64,000 nucleotides of DNA from Paenibacillus tundrae (GCF_036884255.1 NZ_CP145605.1:620001-684000); one strand, 5' to 3'. Shown: positions 52,369-61,462, counted from the first letter of the stretch. The notes: a model not told the origin generated them from the letters alone. Translations and numbers: made by a program.

Positions 52369-52475
52369 ATATGTGTTTATCCATGCACAGAAGCTGTAGA
52401 TACAAAGTAATTGTAGCGAAATTTTGTAAGCAGGTTATAGGTAACTATACTCAACTTAAATTGGAGGAATTTTGA

Positions 52476-53057
52476 ATGAAACATCTTATCGTATATGCAC
52501 ATCCACACGAAGGTAGTTTGAATAACGCGATCTTAAACACGGCTGTAGAGGCACTTGAAGCACAAGGCCATGAGGTTGTTGTTCGTGACTTGTACAAACT
52601 GGGCTTCCAGCCTGTACTTACTGAAGCAGATACGGCTTCGATGCGTGCAGGACAGACTCCGCAGGACATTGCTACAGAGCAGAAGTATGTTGCTGATGCT
52701 GAAGCCATTACGTTTATTTACCCGATCTGGTGGACAGGACTTCCAGCGATCCTGAAAGGTTACGTTGACCGTGTGTTCGCTTACGGATTCGCTTATGTAG
52801 CAGGTGAAGCAGGAATTGAGAAATTACTGACTGGCAAAAAAGGACTGATCATCAATACACATGGTACGCCAAGCGAGGTGTACGATCAGATCGGCATGAC
52901 AGCTGGTTTGAAAGTTACTTCTGATGTTGGGATCTTCGACTTTGTTGGCATCGAAGCTGTCGATCACCTGCTGTTCGGAAGCATTGGTTATCTGGACACC
53001 GCGGCTTACGAGGCGATGTTGGAGCAAGTGAAACAGACTGTTAGCACTAAATTTTAA
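52476..53057 (+). CDS. Flavodoxin-fold NAD(P)H quinone reductase (MdaB/KefF type)
   Basis: 193 residues. The N-terminal MKHLIVYAHPHEGSLNNAI binds the flavin phosphate; FIYPIWWTGLPAILKGYVDRVFAYGFAY is the signature of this family. Two-electron reduction of quinones or azo compounds is the usual role. GGAGG 9 nt before the ATG. Probably controlled by the MarR protein. Confidence 0.9.
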   Translation: MKHLIVYAHPHEGSLNNAILNTAVEALEAQGHEVVVRDLYKLGFQPVLTEADTASMRAGQTPQDIATEQKYVADAEAITFIYPIWWTGLPAILKGYVDRVFAYGFAYVAGEAGIEKLLTGKKGLIINTHGTPSEVYDQIGMTAGLKVTSDVGIFDFVGIEAVDHLLFGSIGYLDTAAYEAMLEQVKQTVSTKF

Positions 53058-53130
53058 ATAATTGCATAACAAGTTGCTTGTATATCAGGCCGATTCGTAA
53101 TGGTACGAGTCGGTCTGTTTGTTCAATTAT

Positions 53131-53158
53131 TTGCAAAACAGCAGAAAGGGGGTATAAT
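53131..53158 (+). promoter_or_regulatory. arsR-type gene promoter; leaderless start
   Basis: TTGCAA (53131-53136), 16-nt spacer, TATAAT (53153-53158), then 6 nt to the ATG at 53165. The same geometry as the marR promoter. Confidence 0.7.
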
Positions 53159-53164
53159 CTACCC

Positions 53165-53476
53165 ATGGAACCTATACTCATATTTAAAGCATTGTCCAAC
53201 GAGACACGTAGACAGATTTTGTTGTGGCTCAAAAACCCGGAGCAACACTTTTCGCCGCTGGAATTATCCCAGCATCCGGATGGAGGGAAGAATGGCATCT
53301 GTGTCGGAACGATTCAGATGAAGGCTGGACTTGCTCAATCTGTCATATCCAGCTACTTACTGACCATGCTGAAAGCCGGATTGCTGCTCTCAGAGCGCAG
53401 GGGACAGTGGACTTATTATCGCCGCAATGAAGAAATCATTCGTCAATTTGCCGATTATGTGCAGCATGAGTTATAA
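53165..53476 (+). CDS. ArsR-family helix-turn-helix regulator
   Basis: 103 residues. ArsR winged helix (IFKALSNETRRQILLWLK, AGLAQSVISSYLLTMLKAGLLLSERRGQWTYYRRN). It has one Cys (GICVGTI) and lacks the CxC metal site, so a redox or other non-metal signal is possible. The start is chosen by similarity; the AGGGGG upstream (12 nt) would lie outside the mRNA. Likely regulates the luciferase-like gene next to it. Confidence 0.85.
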   Translation: MEPILIFKALSNETRRQILLWLKNPEQHFSPLELSQHPDGGKNGICVGTIQMKAGLAQSVISSYLLTMLKAGLLLSERRGQWTYYRRNEEIIRQFADYVQHEL

Positions 53477-53582
53477 GCCGTGCGCAAGGACGGAAGCAAG
53501 AATGCAACTGCAACGGGTATTCCGTCCGAAGTATACGGCTAATCATGAGTAATCCATATATTTTTATCGTCTTATTAATCTA

Positions 53583-53608
53583 TATATCTGGATATACAAA
53601 AATATAAT
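53583..53608 (+). promoter_or_regulatory. Dyad and -10 upstream of luciferase-like gene
   Basis: TATATC-TG-GATATA dyad at 53583-53596 followed by TATAAT at 53603-53608. No clear -35. The dyad may be an ArsR operator. Confidence 0.4.
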
Positions 53609-53631
53609 TCAAAAAGGAGTACATTCTCATC

Positions 53632-54666
53632 ATGACTACTGAACACCAAGCAACATCTCATAAAGAACGGATTACCGACGTTAAGCTATCTATCTTGGAT
53701 TTGGCTCCAGTCGTGGTAGGATCAACTCCTGCCGATGCTCTTCGTAACAGTTTGGATCTGGCGCAGCATGCGGAACGCTGGGGATACCACCGCTACTGGG
53801 TAGCGGAGCATCATAATATGCCAGGCATCGCGTCTTCTGCGACTTCGGTCGTTATTGGGTATCTAGCGAGTGGAACATCAACGATTCGCTTGGGCTCGGG
53901 TGGCATTATGCTCCCTAATCATGCTCCACTCGTGATCGCGGAGCAGTTTGGCACACTGGAATCACTTTATCCGGGGCGGATTGACTTAGGGCTAGGACGT
54001 GCACCAGGAAGTGATCGCCGCACATCGCTCGCTCTTCGTAAAGACCTGAACAGTGGGGAGGACTTCCCTGAATTGTTAGCAGAGCTCAGAGCTTACTTTG
54101 ATGCTTCGGCTACTTCATATCATGCTCCGGTTCGTGCAGTGCCAGGGGAAGGGCTGAATATTCCGATTTACTTGCTCGGTTCCAGTGATTTCAGTGCCAG
54201 ACTAGCAGGACAACTGGGATTGCCGTTTGCTTTTGCCAGCCATTTCTCACCGGATTACACACGAATTGCCCTGGAAACGTACCGAAACAACTTCCAACCA
54301 TCCGATCTGCTGAAAGAGCCACATGTCATTGTGGGTGTAAATGCAGTGGTTGCTGATACGGACGAAGAAGCCGCATGGTTAGGAACAACGATGCAGCAGC
54401 AGTTCCTGAACATTATCCGTGGCACGACTGGACTGGTACAGCCGCCAGCGGATATGGAAGGCAAATGGACAGATCGGGAGCGAGCAGGTGTAGAACAGAC
54501 GTTAAAAGCAGCCGTTAATGGTTCTCCTGAAACGGTGCGTGGGCAACTGGAGTCATTTATCGCGCAGACCCAAGCGGATGAACTTATCATCACATCCATG
54601 ATCTATGATCATCAAGCGCGTCTACATTCGTATGAATTGATCGCCCAACTGGCTGGTAAAGCGTAA
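53632..54666 (+). CDS. Luciferase-like flavin-dependent monooxygenase (LLM class)
   Basis: 344 residues. The N-terminal [53 protein letters not shown] and the [16 protein letters not shown] motif are typical of the LLM group near YvbT. Uses reduced FMN and oxygen; substrate unknown. AAAGGAG is about 12 nt from the ATG. Downstream of the ArsR gene, ended by a terminator. Confidence 0.88.
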   Translation: MTTEHQATSHKERITDVKLSILDLAPVVVGSTPADALRNSLDLAQHAERWGYHRYWVAEHHNMPGIASSATSVVIGYLASGTSTIRLGSGGIMLPNHAPLVIAEQFGTLESLYPGRIDLGLGRAPGSDRRTSLALRKDLNSGEDFPELLAELRAYFDASATSYHAPVRAVPGEGLNIPIYLLGSSDFSARLAGQLGLPFAFASHFSPDYTRIALETYRNNFQPSDLLKEPHVIVGVNAVVADTDEEAAWLGTTMQQQFLNIIRGTTGLVQPPADMEGKWTDRERAGVEQTLKAAVNGSPETVRGQLESFIAQTQADELIITSMIYDHQARLHSYELIAQLAGKA

Positions 54667-54761
54667 AGCCATCAATTGTGGATATTAGATAAAACAAAGA
54701 ACAACCTTAACGTTTAAGTTGAGACGGTTCTGTTAACATATACTTTAGTTTTTTGATCAAA

Positions 54762-54792
54762 GGCTCGTCTCATCGGAGGCGAGTCTTTTTTT
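54762..54792 (+). terminator. Rho-independent terminator
   Basis: CTCGTCTC / GAGGCGAG stem, ATCG loop, run of seven T. Confidence 0.8.
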
Positions 54793-54969
54793 GGGATTAA
54801 TTGCAAAAGTGCGCTTTGGGGCAGAAGGTTGTATTTCGGGTAAAATGAGTATACCGATCATTTATGAAACGACAGATTGAGTCGATACGTATAAATCGGG
54901 AGTGTCATACATAAGTTGGCTTGTACAGAGTTTGCGTACATCAGCAATAGAAGAAAGGAAGACAAGTCT

Positions 54970-56130
54970 ATGGAACAACCGGAACAACCCCGAATTTGGC
55001 CGGATCGATTCAAACGATTTTTTTTGAATAATAAGTTTGTCCTATTCCTGTTGATTCTGTTATTGGTCGGGTTGAACGTTATGGTGATGACGAAGATATC
55101 CTTTGTTTTTCATCCCGTTGCAGTGTTGATCAAAACCATTGTATTACCCATCATTTTGTCTGGAGTACTGTACTATCTGCTGAATCCGTTGGTTGATGTG
55201 ATGGAGAGGTGGAAAATTAAGCGCGGCTGGTCAATATTGATTCTGTATCTCGCTATAGGCGGTATTTTGACTGTTGTCGTGCTTGCTGTTATTCCTGTAT
55301 TGCGTAACCAGATTATGGGTCTGATTGCGAACTTCCCAGCATATAGCACACTGGTGCAAGAGAAATTTGTGCAGCTCACAGGAAGTGAAATGTTCAACCA
55401 GGTTCAAGAAACTATCAATTTTAATTTTGAAGATCTATGGGCTACAATCTCTGCGCGCGCTACGGAGATTCTGAATCACACGTGGACGGGAATTGGAGAT
55501 TTCTTAGGGGTATTCACAGAGACTGTACTGTCGATTGTGACGGTTCCGTTCATTCTGTTCTACCTGCTTAAGGACGGCAAGAAGCTTCCGGCGAAAATTT
55601 TGTCCTTTTTACCAATCAAGAGCCGTACAGGTGCGATGCATGTGCTTGAGGATATTAACCATCAGATCAGCTCGTTCATTCGTGGACAGATCATCGTCAG
55701 CTTCTGTATCGGTGTTCTGCTCTATATTGGTTACATGATCATTGGGCTGGACTATGCATTGATTCTTGCTATTATTGCTTCATTCACCAGTGTGGTGCCG
55801 TATCTCGGTCCTGCTATTGCCATTACACCAGCGTTGATCGTAGCGCTTGTTACATCACCGGTAATGCTACTCAAAATGATTGCTGTCTGGACGATTGTGC
55901 AACTGATCGAAGGCAAGTTCATCTCGCCACAGATCATGGGTAAAACACTGAAAATTCACCCAATCACTATTATCTTTGTTATTTTGACCTCAGGTAACCT
56001 GTTCGGCGTAGTCGGCATCCTGTTGGCTGTACCGGGTTATGCGGTATTGAAGGTATGTATTTCCCACATATTCAATTGGTTCAAGAGCAGTACAGGTCTA
56101 TATGACCCGAACAAAAACAATCTATTGTAG
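54970..56130 (+). CDS. AI-2E family transporter (PerM/YdbI type)
   Basis: 386 residues from the ATG at 54970 (AAAGGAAG upstream). About eight hydrophobic segments; the family signature is in the second half ([48 protein letters not shown]). Members have been linked to AI-2 export or Na+/H+ antiport; the substrate here is unknown. The final CTATTGTAG, with its stop, is part of a direct repeat flanking the family A element that follows. Confidence 0.88.
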   Translation: MEQPEQPRIWPDRFKRFFLNNKFVLFLLILLLVGLNVMVMTKISFVFHPVAVLIKTIVLPIILSGVLYYLLNPLVDVMERWKIKRGWSILILYLAIGGILTVVVLAVIPVLRNQIMGLIANFPAYSTLVQEKFVQLTGSEMFNQVQETINFNFEDLWATISARATEILNHTWTGIGDFLGVFTETVLSIVTVPFILFYLLKDGKKLPAKILSFLPIKSRTGAMHVLEDINHQISSFIRGQIIVSFCIGVLLYIGYMIIGLDYALILAIIASFTSVVPYLGPAIAITPALIVALVTSPVMLLKMIAVWTIVQLIEGKFISPQIMGKTLKIHPITIIFVILTSGNLFGVVGILLAVPGYAVLKVCISHIFNWFKSSTGLYDPNKNNLL

Positions 56131-56301
56131 AGGTAGTTCAAAAAGGACGCTTTTGATTACGAAGGATGCCTGACGGCATCTCAGCGTCGAAGATGGTTTT
56201 CAGCCGAAATGTCCGTTGCTCACGTAGATTACCTACGCTCCGCTACTCCATTTCTAACTTCATCCCATCTTCTCGGTACTGAAAACCGCCCTTTTTGAAC
56301 A
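56131..56301. repeat. Family A MITE-like repeat, copy A3
   Basis: 171 bp between direct repeats TCTATTGTAG (56121-56130 and 56302-56311). Inverted ends GTTCAAAAAG and CTTTTTGAAC. The core matches A2 through most of its length. Confidence 0.8.
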
Positions 56302-56311
56302 TCTATTGTAG

Positions 56312-56519
56312 AGGTAGTTCAAAAAGGACGCTTTTGATTACGAAAGATGCCTGACGGCATCTCAGCGTCGAAGATGGGTTTCAGCCGAAATAAGTGGAGG
56401 CTTACGAAGGTTGTTTCCTTCGGAAACAATGTAGTTGCTCACGTAGGTTGCCTACGCTCCGCTACTCCATTTCTAGCTTCATCCTATCTTCTTGGTACTG
56501 AAAACCGCCCTTATGAAAT
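56312..56519. repeat. Family A MITE-like repeat, copy A4
   Basis: 208 bp, directly after the second flanking repeat of A3. It carries an extra segment of about 36 bp with a perfect hairpin TTGTTTCC-TTC-GGAAACAA. The right end is degraded (CCCTTATGAA). The open frame at 56347-56709 is not a gene. Confidence 0.75.
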
Positions 56520-56520
56520 A

Positions 56521-56570
56521 GAACCCCCGCCTGTCGGCTTCCTGCCGATGGACGGGGGTTCTTGTTTGTT
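56521..56570 (+). terminator. Terminator-like hairpin
   Basis: GAACCCCCG / CGGGGGTTC with inner GTCGG / CCGAT, followed by TTGTTTGTT. It is probably the original terminator of the AI-2E family gene, displaced by the repeats. Confidence 0.65.
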
Positions 56571-56578
56571 CAGCAGGT

Positions 56579-56742
56579 TAGGGCGTGTCTGCAAACTCGC
56601 TGAAGTGCATCTTTTACCGCCTTTTCGCCCCCTGCTGCGTCAGTTCCCCTTGACGTGCCCCGGCACGCCTGCGGAAAACTTCCTTGCTTGGAACGAAAAT
56701 TCGGCATAATCTGCGTCCTTCGGAGTTCTCAGACACGCCCTA
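56579..56742. repeat. Element C with 20-bp inverted ends
   Basis: 164 bp. Left end TAGGGCGTGTCTGCAAACTC (56579-56598), right end GAGTTCTCAGACACGCCCTA (56723-56742), two mismatches. The inside is GC-richer than its neighbours and non-coding. Only one copy is in the window. Confidence 0.65.
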
Positions 56743-56749
56743 GCTATAC

Positions 56750-57121
56750 CTAGCCATGCTTAATATGCTGGAGCGTTTGCAGGAAGATCTGCTCAATATG
56801 TGTATCATCCAGGGAATAATACACTGTCTTGCCCTCTTTGCGCCGCTTCACAATGCGCATATTACGTAGTGACCGCAGCTGATGTGAGATGGCCGACTGT
56901 CCCATATCAAGCAACACCGTAAGATCATGCACACATAATTCCTTTTGCAACAGAGCATCAATAATACGTAGACGCGTCGGATCACTGAATGCCTTGAACC
57001 AATCTGCCATTTCGGAAGAAGTCTCCCGATCTATTAGAGATGTACGAATGGTCTGCACATCCGCCTCGGTACCTGAGCAGGCGACGTCGCATTCGGATAC
57101 AGCTTTAACCGGTTGTTCCAT
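56750..57121 (-). CDS. ArsR/SmtB-family metal-responsive repressor
   Basis: 123 residues. Winged helix (DPTRLRIIDALLQKELCVHDLTVLLDMGQSAISHQLRSLRNMRIVKRRKEGKTVYYSLDD). The metal site of the alpha-5 type is suggested by DDTHIEQIF...HIKHG near the C-terminus (DxH plus two His); an alpha-3 CVHD motif and N-terminal Cys residues (CDVAC) resemble CadC. It should bind DNA without Zn, Cd or Pb. Divergent from the metal ATPase gene it presumably controls. Confidence 0.9.
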   Translation of the reverse strand: MEQPVKAVSECDVACSGTEADVQTIRTSLIDRETSSEMADWFKAFSDPTRLRIIDALLQKELCVHDLTVLLDMGQSAISHQLRSLRNMRIVKRRKEGKTVYYSLDDTHIEQIFLQTLQHIKHG

Positions 57122-57252
57122 TACCTATCACCGCCTATATTCAATCAACACTGGATAACTTGTTATACGATATACGCCTATTATATCCAAAAATCGTCTA
57201 AAGCGAAATGATTACTATTAGCATAATTTGTATGAAAAATCAATTGCGAATG

Positions 57253-57314
57253 TTGACACTTGTATTTAGGCATGCATATAATGAGGATAAATGAATACAT
57301 GAATGATTGCTCAT
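57253..57314 (+). promoter_or_regulatory. Promoter and operator of the metal ATPase gene
   Basis: TTGACA (57253-57258), 18-nt spacer, TATAAT (57277-57282): a near-perfect sigma-A promoter. About 10 nt after the start, ATGA-N8-TCAT (57299-57314) is a dyad of the ArsR/CzrA type. The inferred 5' UTR is about 315 nt long and contains repeat B3. Confidence 0.65.
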
Positions 57315-57340
57315 ACATTATATTGAATGGATTATTTGAC

Positions 57341-57578
57341 TATATAAGTTCGTTCAAACAAACTTTTTACACGAGAACGGAGAGGACAGAAATAACATGA
57401 AGAAGCGGAGCGTTCGGCTGAAAGCTTTCTGAAAGAAAGCTACATCGGAAGCATAGGCTATCACCGGATTTTCCCTTTGAAGAAGGGAATCAAAAAAATC
57501 TGGGGATAACAGCGATCGGAAGGTTATTCTGTCATCGAAGTGGTAAGTGTAAGCATGCTTTAATTGAACTGATATAGT
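57341..57578 (+). repeat. Family B structured repeat, copy B3
   Basis: 238 bp, the shortest copy; one of the two AGCTTTC hairpins is deleted cleanly. GACAGAAATAAC / GTTATTCTGTC and the TTCCCTT / AAGGGAA hairpin are kept. It lies in the inferred 5' UTR of the ATPase gene and ends 27 bp before its ATG. Confidence 0.75.
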
Positions 57579-57605
57579 TTCGCAACTGCAAAGGGGAGAA
57601 TTCAC

Positions 57606-59969
57606 ATGGGAACTGGATCAGAACAGGTGAAGAGGGAACTGCTGCTAGATGGGTTAGATTGTGCGAACTGTGCGTTGAAGATTGAGAATGGTGTCAAAAA
57701 AATTAGCGGCATTACCGAATGCTCTGTTAATTTTGTAACCAAAACATTATCGCTGCACACAACATCAGATATGGATGAACAGATTGTGGAGGAAGCGAAG
57801 CGTAAAGTCCTGCGGTTAGAGCCACATATTCGTATCTCGGAAAAAGGCAAAACGTCTACCGCTGATCGCTCTACAGCAGGGACACTTCAACATCAGGGTC
57901 ATGCTCATGGGCACGATCATGAACATAACCATGGAAGTCATGATCAGCATACTCTTGACCATGCGCATTCAACTGCAGGCAGTGGTCACGTTCATGAGCA
58001 TAGCCACCATAGCCATACTCATAACCACGATCATGACCACGATACCCACGCTGAGCACCAGCACGGTCACGAAGGTCATGCTCATGCAGGTCATTCTCAT
58101 GAACATGGAGCTGGGCAGACCAAAGTGCTACTCGCTAGGCTTACAGCAGGTTCGGTTCTTATGGCGGCTGCAATCTGGTCTCCTTTAGAAGGGTGGGCGC
58201 AGCTTGCGTTATTCATTGTTGCGTATTTGATTGCAGGAGGAGATATCGTTCTCCAAGCAGGTAAGAATATATTACGTGGTCAGGTATTCGATGAATACTT
58301 CCTGATGTCCGTTGCGACAATTGGAGCTTTTGCCATTGGTGAATATCCAGAAGGGGTCGCAGTAATGCTCTTCTATCAGCTTGGTGAGCTGTTCCAGGGT
58401 ATGGCGGTTAACCGTTCACGAAAATCGATTCAGTCGCTGATGGACATTCGCCCAGATTATGCTCACATCCTGATCGGTACAGGGGATGAGACGAAGCGAG
58501 TATCTCCTGAAGAGGTTCGAATTGGAGATCGTATTCTTGTAAAAGCGGGAGAGAGAGTTCCGCTGGATGGTGTCGTGAAGGCGGGACACTCGATGGTGGA
58601 TACGTCAGCTCTAACAGGTGAATCCGTACCGCGGGAATTGGAGCCTGGAAATGATGTACTCAGCGGTTTTGTGAACAAAAATGGGTTGCTGACAATCGAA
58701 GTGACCAAAACATTTGGGGAATCAACGGTTTCCAAAATCCTTGATCTCGTGCAGAATGCTAGCAGTCGTAAAGCCAAAACGGAACATTTTATAAGTAAAT
58801 TCGCCCGGTATTATACACCGGTTGTCGTTATCTTGGCTGCGCTGATTGCATTGGTTCCACCTCTGCTCCTTAGTGGAGCTACCTTTGCAGATTGGATCTA
58901 CCGGGCCTTGGTCTTCCTGGTGATCTCCTGTCCTTGTGCGCTTGTGGTGTCGATCCCGCTTGGATTCTTCGGCGGTATTGGAGCGGCTTCTCGTAATGGG
59001 ATCCTGGTGAAAGGCAGCAACTATCTTGAAGCATTGAATGATGTAAAAGTTGTTGTTTTTGACAAAACGGGCACGCTAACCAAAGGCGTATTTAAAGTCA
59101 CAGCTATTCACCCAGAGGGTGAGCGTACGGAAGAAGAGCTTATGCGGCTAGCTGCTATTGCAGAAGCCCAATCGAATCATCCCATTGCGGAATCTATTCG
59201 CGCTGCATGGGGACGAGAGATTCCAACCGAAGGTGTGAACGGATACGATGAAGTCGCCGGACATGGCATCAAGGTTAAGGTAGATGGAAGAGAAGTACTG
59301 GCAGGCAATGCCAAGCTGATGCAGCAGGCGAACATCTCCTACACTGCTCCGCAAACGTTGGGCACTGTCGTTCATATTGCCGAGGCAGGAATGTACGCAG
59401 GACACCTGATCATCGCTGATGAAGTGAAAGATGATGCTGCGGATGCGATCCGAGCATTGCGTAAGCTGGGTATTCGCAAAACGGTCATGCTCACTGGGGA
59501 CGCGAAGGCAGTAGGTGAAGCAGTCGGGCATGATCTTGGTGTGGATGAGGTCTACGCGGAATTGTTACCTCAGCACAAAGTCGAGCAATTGGAGAAGCTG
59601 GAAGCAGCCAAGTCACCGAAGGAGAAAATGATCTTTGTCGGTGATGGGATCAATGATACACCGGTACTTGCCCGGGCTGATGTAGGTGTAGCTATGGGGG
59701 GACTCGGTTCAGATGCGGCGATCGAGGCTGCAGACGTTGTGATTATGACGGATGAACCGTCCAAGATTGCTGGTGCAATCCGCATTGCCAAGCGAACTCG
59801 CGTCATTGTATGGCAAAATATCGGATTTGCCCTTGGTGTCAAAGCCATCTTCCTGTTGCTCGGTGTATTCGGAATTGCGACCATGTGGGAAGCAGTATTC
59901 TCGGATGTAGGCGTTACGGTTCTTGCTGTTCTCAACGCGATGCGGGTACTGCGAGTACAGGAAAGCTAA
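57606..59969 (+). CDS. Heavy-metal P-type ATPase (CadA/ZntA type, Zn/Cd/Pb) with His-rich region
   Basis: 787 residues. N-terminal HMA domain (about 9-78) with C19xxC22. A His-rich segment (96-167) holds 30 His in 72 residues, many as HxH. Membrane helices, metal site CPC (441-443), phosphorylation site DKTGT (D485) and hinge GDGINDTPVLARADVGVAMG follow. It exports divalent metals from the cytoplasm. The His stretch may bind zinc, though it is rare in classical CadA. GGGGAG precedes the ATG. Regulated by the divergent ArsR protein; followed by a terminator. Confidence 0.93.
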   Translation: MGTGSEQVKRELLLDGLDCANCALKIENGVKKISGITECSVNFVTKTLSLHTTSDMDEQIVEEAKRKVLRLEPHIRISEKGKTSTADRSTAGTLQHQGHAHGHDHEHNHGSHDQHTLDHAHSTAGSGHVHEHSHHSHTHNHDHDHDTHAEHQHGHEGHAHAGHSHEHGAGQTKVLLARLTAGSVLMAAAIWSPLEGWAQLALFIVAYLIAGGDIVLQAGKNILRGQVFDEYFLMSVATIGAFAIGEYPEGVAVMLFYQLGELFQGMAVNRSRKSIQSLMDIRPDYAHILIGTGDETKRVSPEEVRIGDRILVKAGERVPLDGVVKAGHSMVDTSALTGESVPRELEPGNDVLSGFVNKNGLLTIEVTKTFGESTVSKILDLVQNASSRKAKTEHFISKFARYYTPVVVILAALIALVPPLLLSGATFADWIYRALVFLVISCPCALVVSIPLGFFGGIGAASRNGILVKGSNYLEALNDVKVVVFDKTGTLTKGVFKVTAIHPEGERTEEELMRLAAIAEAQSNHPIAESIRAAWGREIPTEGVNGYDEVAGHGIKVKVDGREVLAGNAKLMQQANISYTAPQTLGTVVHIAEAGMYAGHLIIADEVKDDAADAIRALRKLGIRKTVMLTGDAKAVGEAVGHDLGVDEVYAELLPQHKVEQLEKLEAAKSPKEKMIFVGDGINDTPVLARADVGVAMGGLGSDAAIEAADVVIMTDEPSKIAGAIRIAKRTRVIVWQNIGFALGVKAIFLLLGVFGIATMWEAVFSDVGVTVLAVLNAMRVLRVQES

Positions 59970-59989
59970 GTTTTCGAAACGCTCCGGGG

Positions 59990-60023
59990 CGGCTCTTCGT
60001 ATATACGTAGAGCCGTTTTTTTG
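59990..60023 (+). terminator. Rho-independent terminator
   Basis: CGGCTCT / AGAGCCG stem, inner TCGT / ACGTA pairing, run of seven T. Confidence 0.85.
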
Positions 60024-60086
60024 TTTTTAATAGGTCGTGGTCATTTATGATGGGGAAGCTCAACAGAAGAAAGGGGAAAGGCAGTT

Positions 60087-60440
60087 TTGGCTGGATCGAT
60101 TTTAGGGATAATATGTGGGGTGTGTTATTTTATACTGGGTTTCATGATGTTCAAGAAACCACCGAGAGCAATTAACGGAATCTACGGTTATCGTACACCA
60201 AGAGCGATGAGTGATCCGGAATTGTGGAAGGAAGCGCAGCATTATGCCTCGAATCTGATGATGCAGTTTGGCTTTATCATTCTGGTATTCGGGATTCTTG
60301 GATTTTGGTTTACTGAAGTACAAGCACTGGTACTGAGTCTGGGGTCATTAGCGTTCTATACGATTCGATTGTTTGTGAAGGTTGAAGGGCGTTTGAAGGA
60401 GTTACAAAGTAAACCTAAAAAGAAGCAGCAGGATGCATAA
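60087..60440 (+). CDS. SdpI/YfhL-family membrane protein
   Basis: 117 residues with three hydrophobic segments and the SdpI core (NGIYGYRTPRAMSDPELWKEAQHYAS). The family includes the immunity protein against the SdpC toxin, but many members stand alone, as here; no sdpC-like gene is near. TTG start with AAGGGGAAAG upstream. The C-terminus is Lys-rich. Confidence 0.82.
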   Translation: MAGSILGIICGVCYFILGFMMFKKPPRAINGIYGYRTPRAMSDPELWKEAQHYASNLMMQFGFIILVFGILGFWFTEVQALVLSLGSLAFYTIRLFVKVEGRLKELQSKPKKKQQDA

Positions 60441-60466
60441 TATAAATAGGCATAGCACCAACCGGG

Positions 60467-60492
60467 GGACTCGCACAAGCGGGTCTTTTTTT
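60467..60492 (+). terminator. Rho-independent terminator
   Basis: GGACTCG / CGGGTC(T) stem with one wobble, followed by seven T. Confidence 0.65.
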
Positions 60493-60639
60493 GTAACCAT
60501 TAAAGTAGGTGTTCACGAATAAACATAGAATTATGCTGGTTATAAAATAGAGAGATGTTTATGGATGATTTAACCAGAAATGAAACATTTATTTAGTATA
60601 ATAGGAGTACAACCCATTTTGAGAACAGGGGGAGCTAAC

Positions 60640-60873
60640 ATGACGAATCAAGAAATTCCACAGCCAGAAAGAGAAAGAGAAAGAGAAAGAGAAAGAGAAA
60701 GGCTAGCCCGTGAAGAATTAAAGAATAATCCAACGGGAACGATGAAGGATGCATATGATCGGGCTACAATTGGCAATCTAGGAGAACTAGTAAGCACCTT
60801 AGGATGGAAGGGCATCGGGATAATCATATTGATTATTTTGATGGGGATCGCAGTAAAGTCGATTTTCTTTTGA
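60640..60873 (+). CDS. DUF6366-like small membrane protein with Glu-Arg repeat
   Basis: 77 residues. An N-terminal run of six Glu-Arg dipeptides, then NNPTGTMKDAYDRATIGNLGELVSTLGWKG and a C-terminal helix (GIIILIILMGIAVKSIFF). The conserved middle matches DUF6366 proteins of Bacillales; function unknown. AGGGGGAG lies upstream of the ATG at 60640. Confidence 0.8.
   Translation: MTNQEIPQPERERERERERERLAREELKNNPTGTMKDAYDRATIGNLGELVSTLGWKGIGIIILIILMGIAVKSIFF
60667..60702 (+). repeat. Hexanucleotide tandem repeat
   Basis: Six GAAAGA units (the last reads GAAAGG) encoding (Glu-Arg)6. Changes in copy number would keep the frame and alter only the length of the charged tract. Confidence 0.85.
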
Positions 60874-60919
60874 TGTTTTAGAAGAGGAGGTTCATATCAA
60901 ATTTCGTGCGATTAAAATC

Positions 60920-60953
60920 TAACGTTGACGTTAACGTTACAATTATATATAAT
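60920..60953 (+). promoter_or_regulatory. MerR-type promoter/operator
   Basis: TAACGTT (60920-60926) and AACGTTA (60933-60939) form an inverted repeat overlapping TTGACG (60925-60930). TATAAT is at 60948-60953, spacer 17. It lies upstream of the MerR gene and fits autoregulation. Confidence 0.6.
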
Positions 60954-60994
60954 TATGTGCATAACATTACAGACATATAAGTGAGGTGAAGGAA

Positions 60995-61462
60995 ATGAGT
61001 TTGTATAAAATTGATGATGTGGCTAAGGAAAGTGGACTAACCAAGCGTACAATCCGGTATTACGAAGAGATTGGGGTCATGCCTTCACCTCAACGGACGG
61101 ATGGTGGCACGCGATTATACACCTGGGAGGATATTACGTATCTGAAAAAGGTTGTTCGCGCCAAGGAGGTACTGGGTTTCTCGCTACAGGAGCTACATGC
61201 TTATGTCGCAACATCAGATGCGCTGAATGAACAGCGTTTTGACTATCAGCAGACGATTGAAGTTCAGGAGCGCATTGAGAAGCTGAGCAAGATGGAGACA
61301 ACATTGAATGAACAACTGGAGTTGATTGAACAGAAACTTCATAGCATTCATGCCGTGCAGAGTGAACTGGAGGAGTTACGAGAACGGGTTCAGACAGGCA
61401 TTCAGCGGTTGCAGGAACAGAATCAAGACCAAGGCGCTTCAGATCGAGTCCAAGACGGATAA
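60995..61462 (+). CDS. MerR-family transcriptional regulator
   Basis: 155 residues from the ATG at 60995 (GAGGTGA about 5 nt upstream; a GTG at 60986 lies in that box). N-terminal MerR helix-turn-helix (YKIDDVAKESGLTKRTIRYYEEIGVMPSPQRTDGGTRLYTWEDITYLKKV), then a long dimerisation coiled coil (about 80-145). No Cys for metal binding, so an organic ligand is likely. Followed by the MFS exporter gene it may control, though a terminator lies between. Confidence 0.9.
   Translation: MSLYKIDDVAKESGLTKRTIRYYEEIGVMPSPQRTDGGTRLYTWEDITYLKKVVRAKEVLGFSLQELHAYVATSDALNEQRFDYQQTIEVQERIEKLSKMETTLNEQLELIEQKLHSIHAVQSELEELRERVQTGIQRLQEQNQDQGASDRVQDG

Noticed and set aside
56347..56709. 120-codon frame across A4 and element C
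   Set aside because: It spans several distinct repeats and a terminator hairpin; no start signal.
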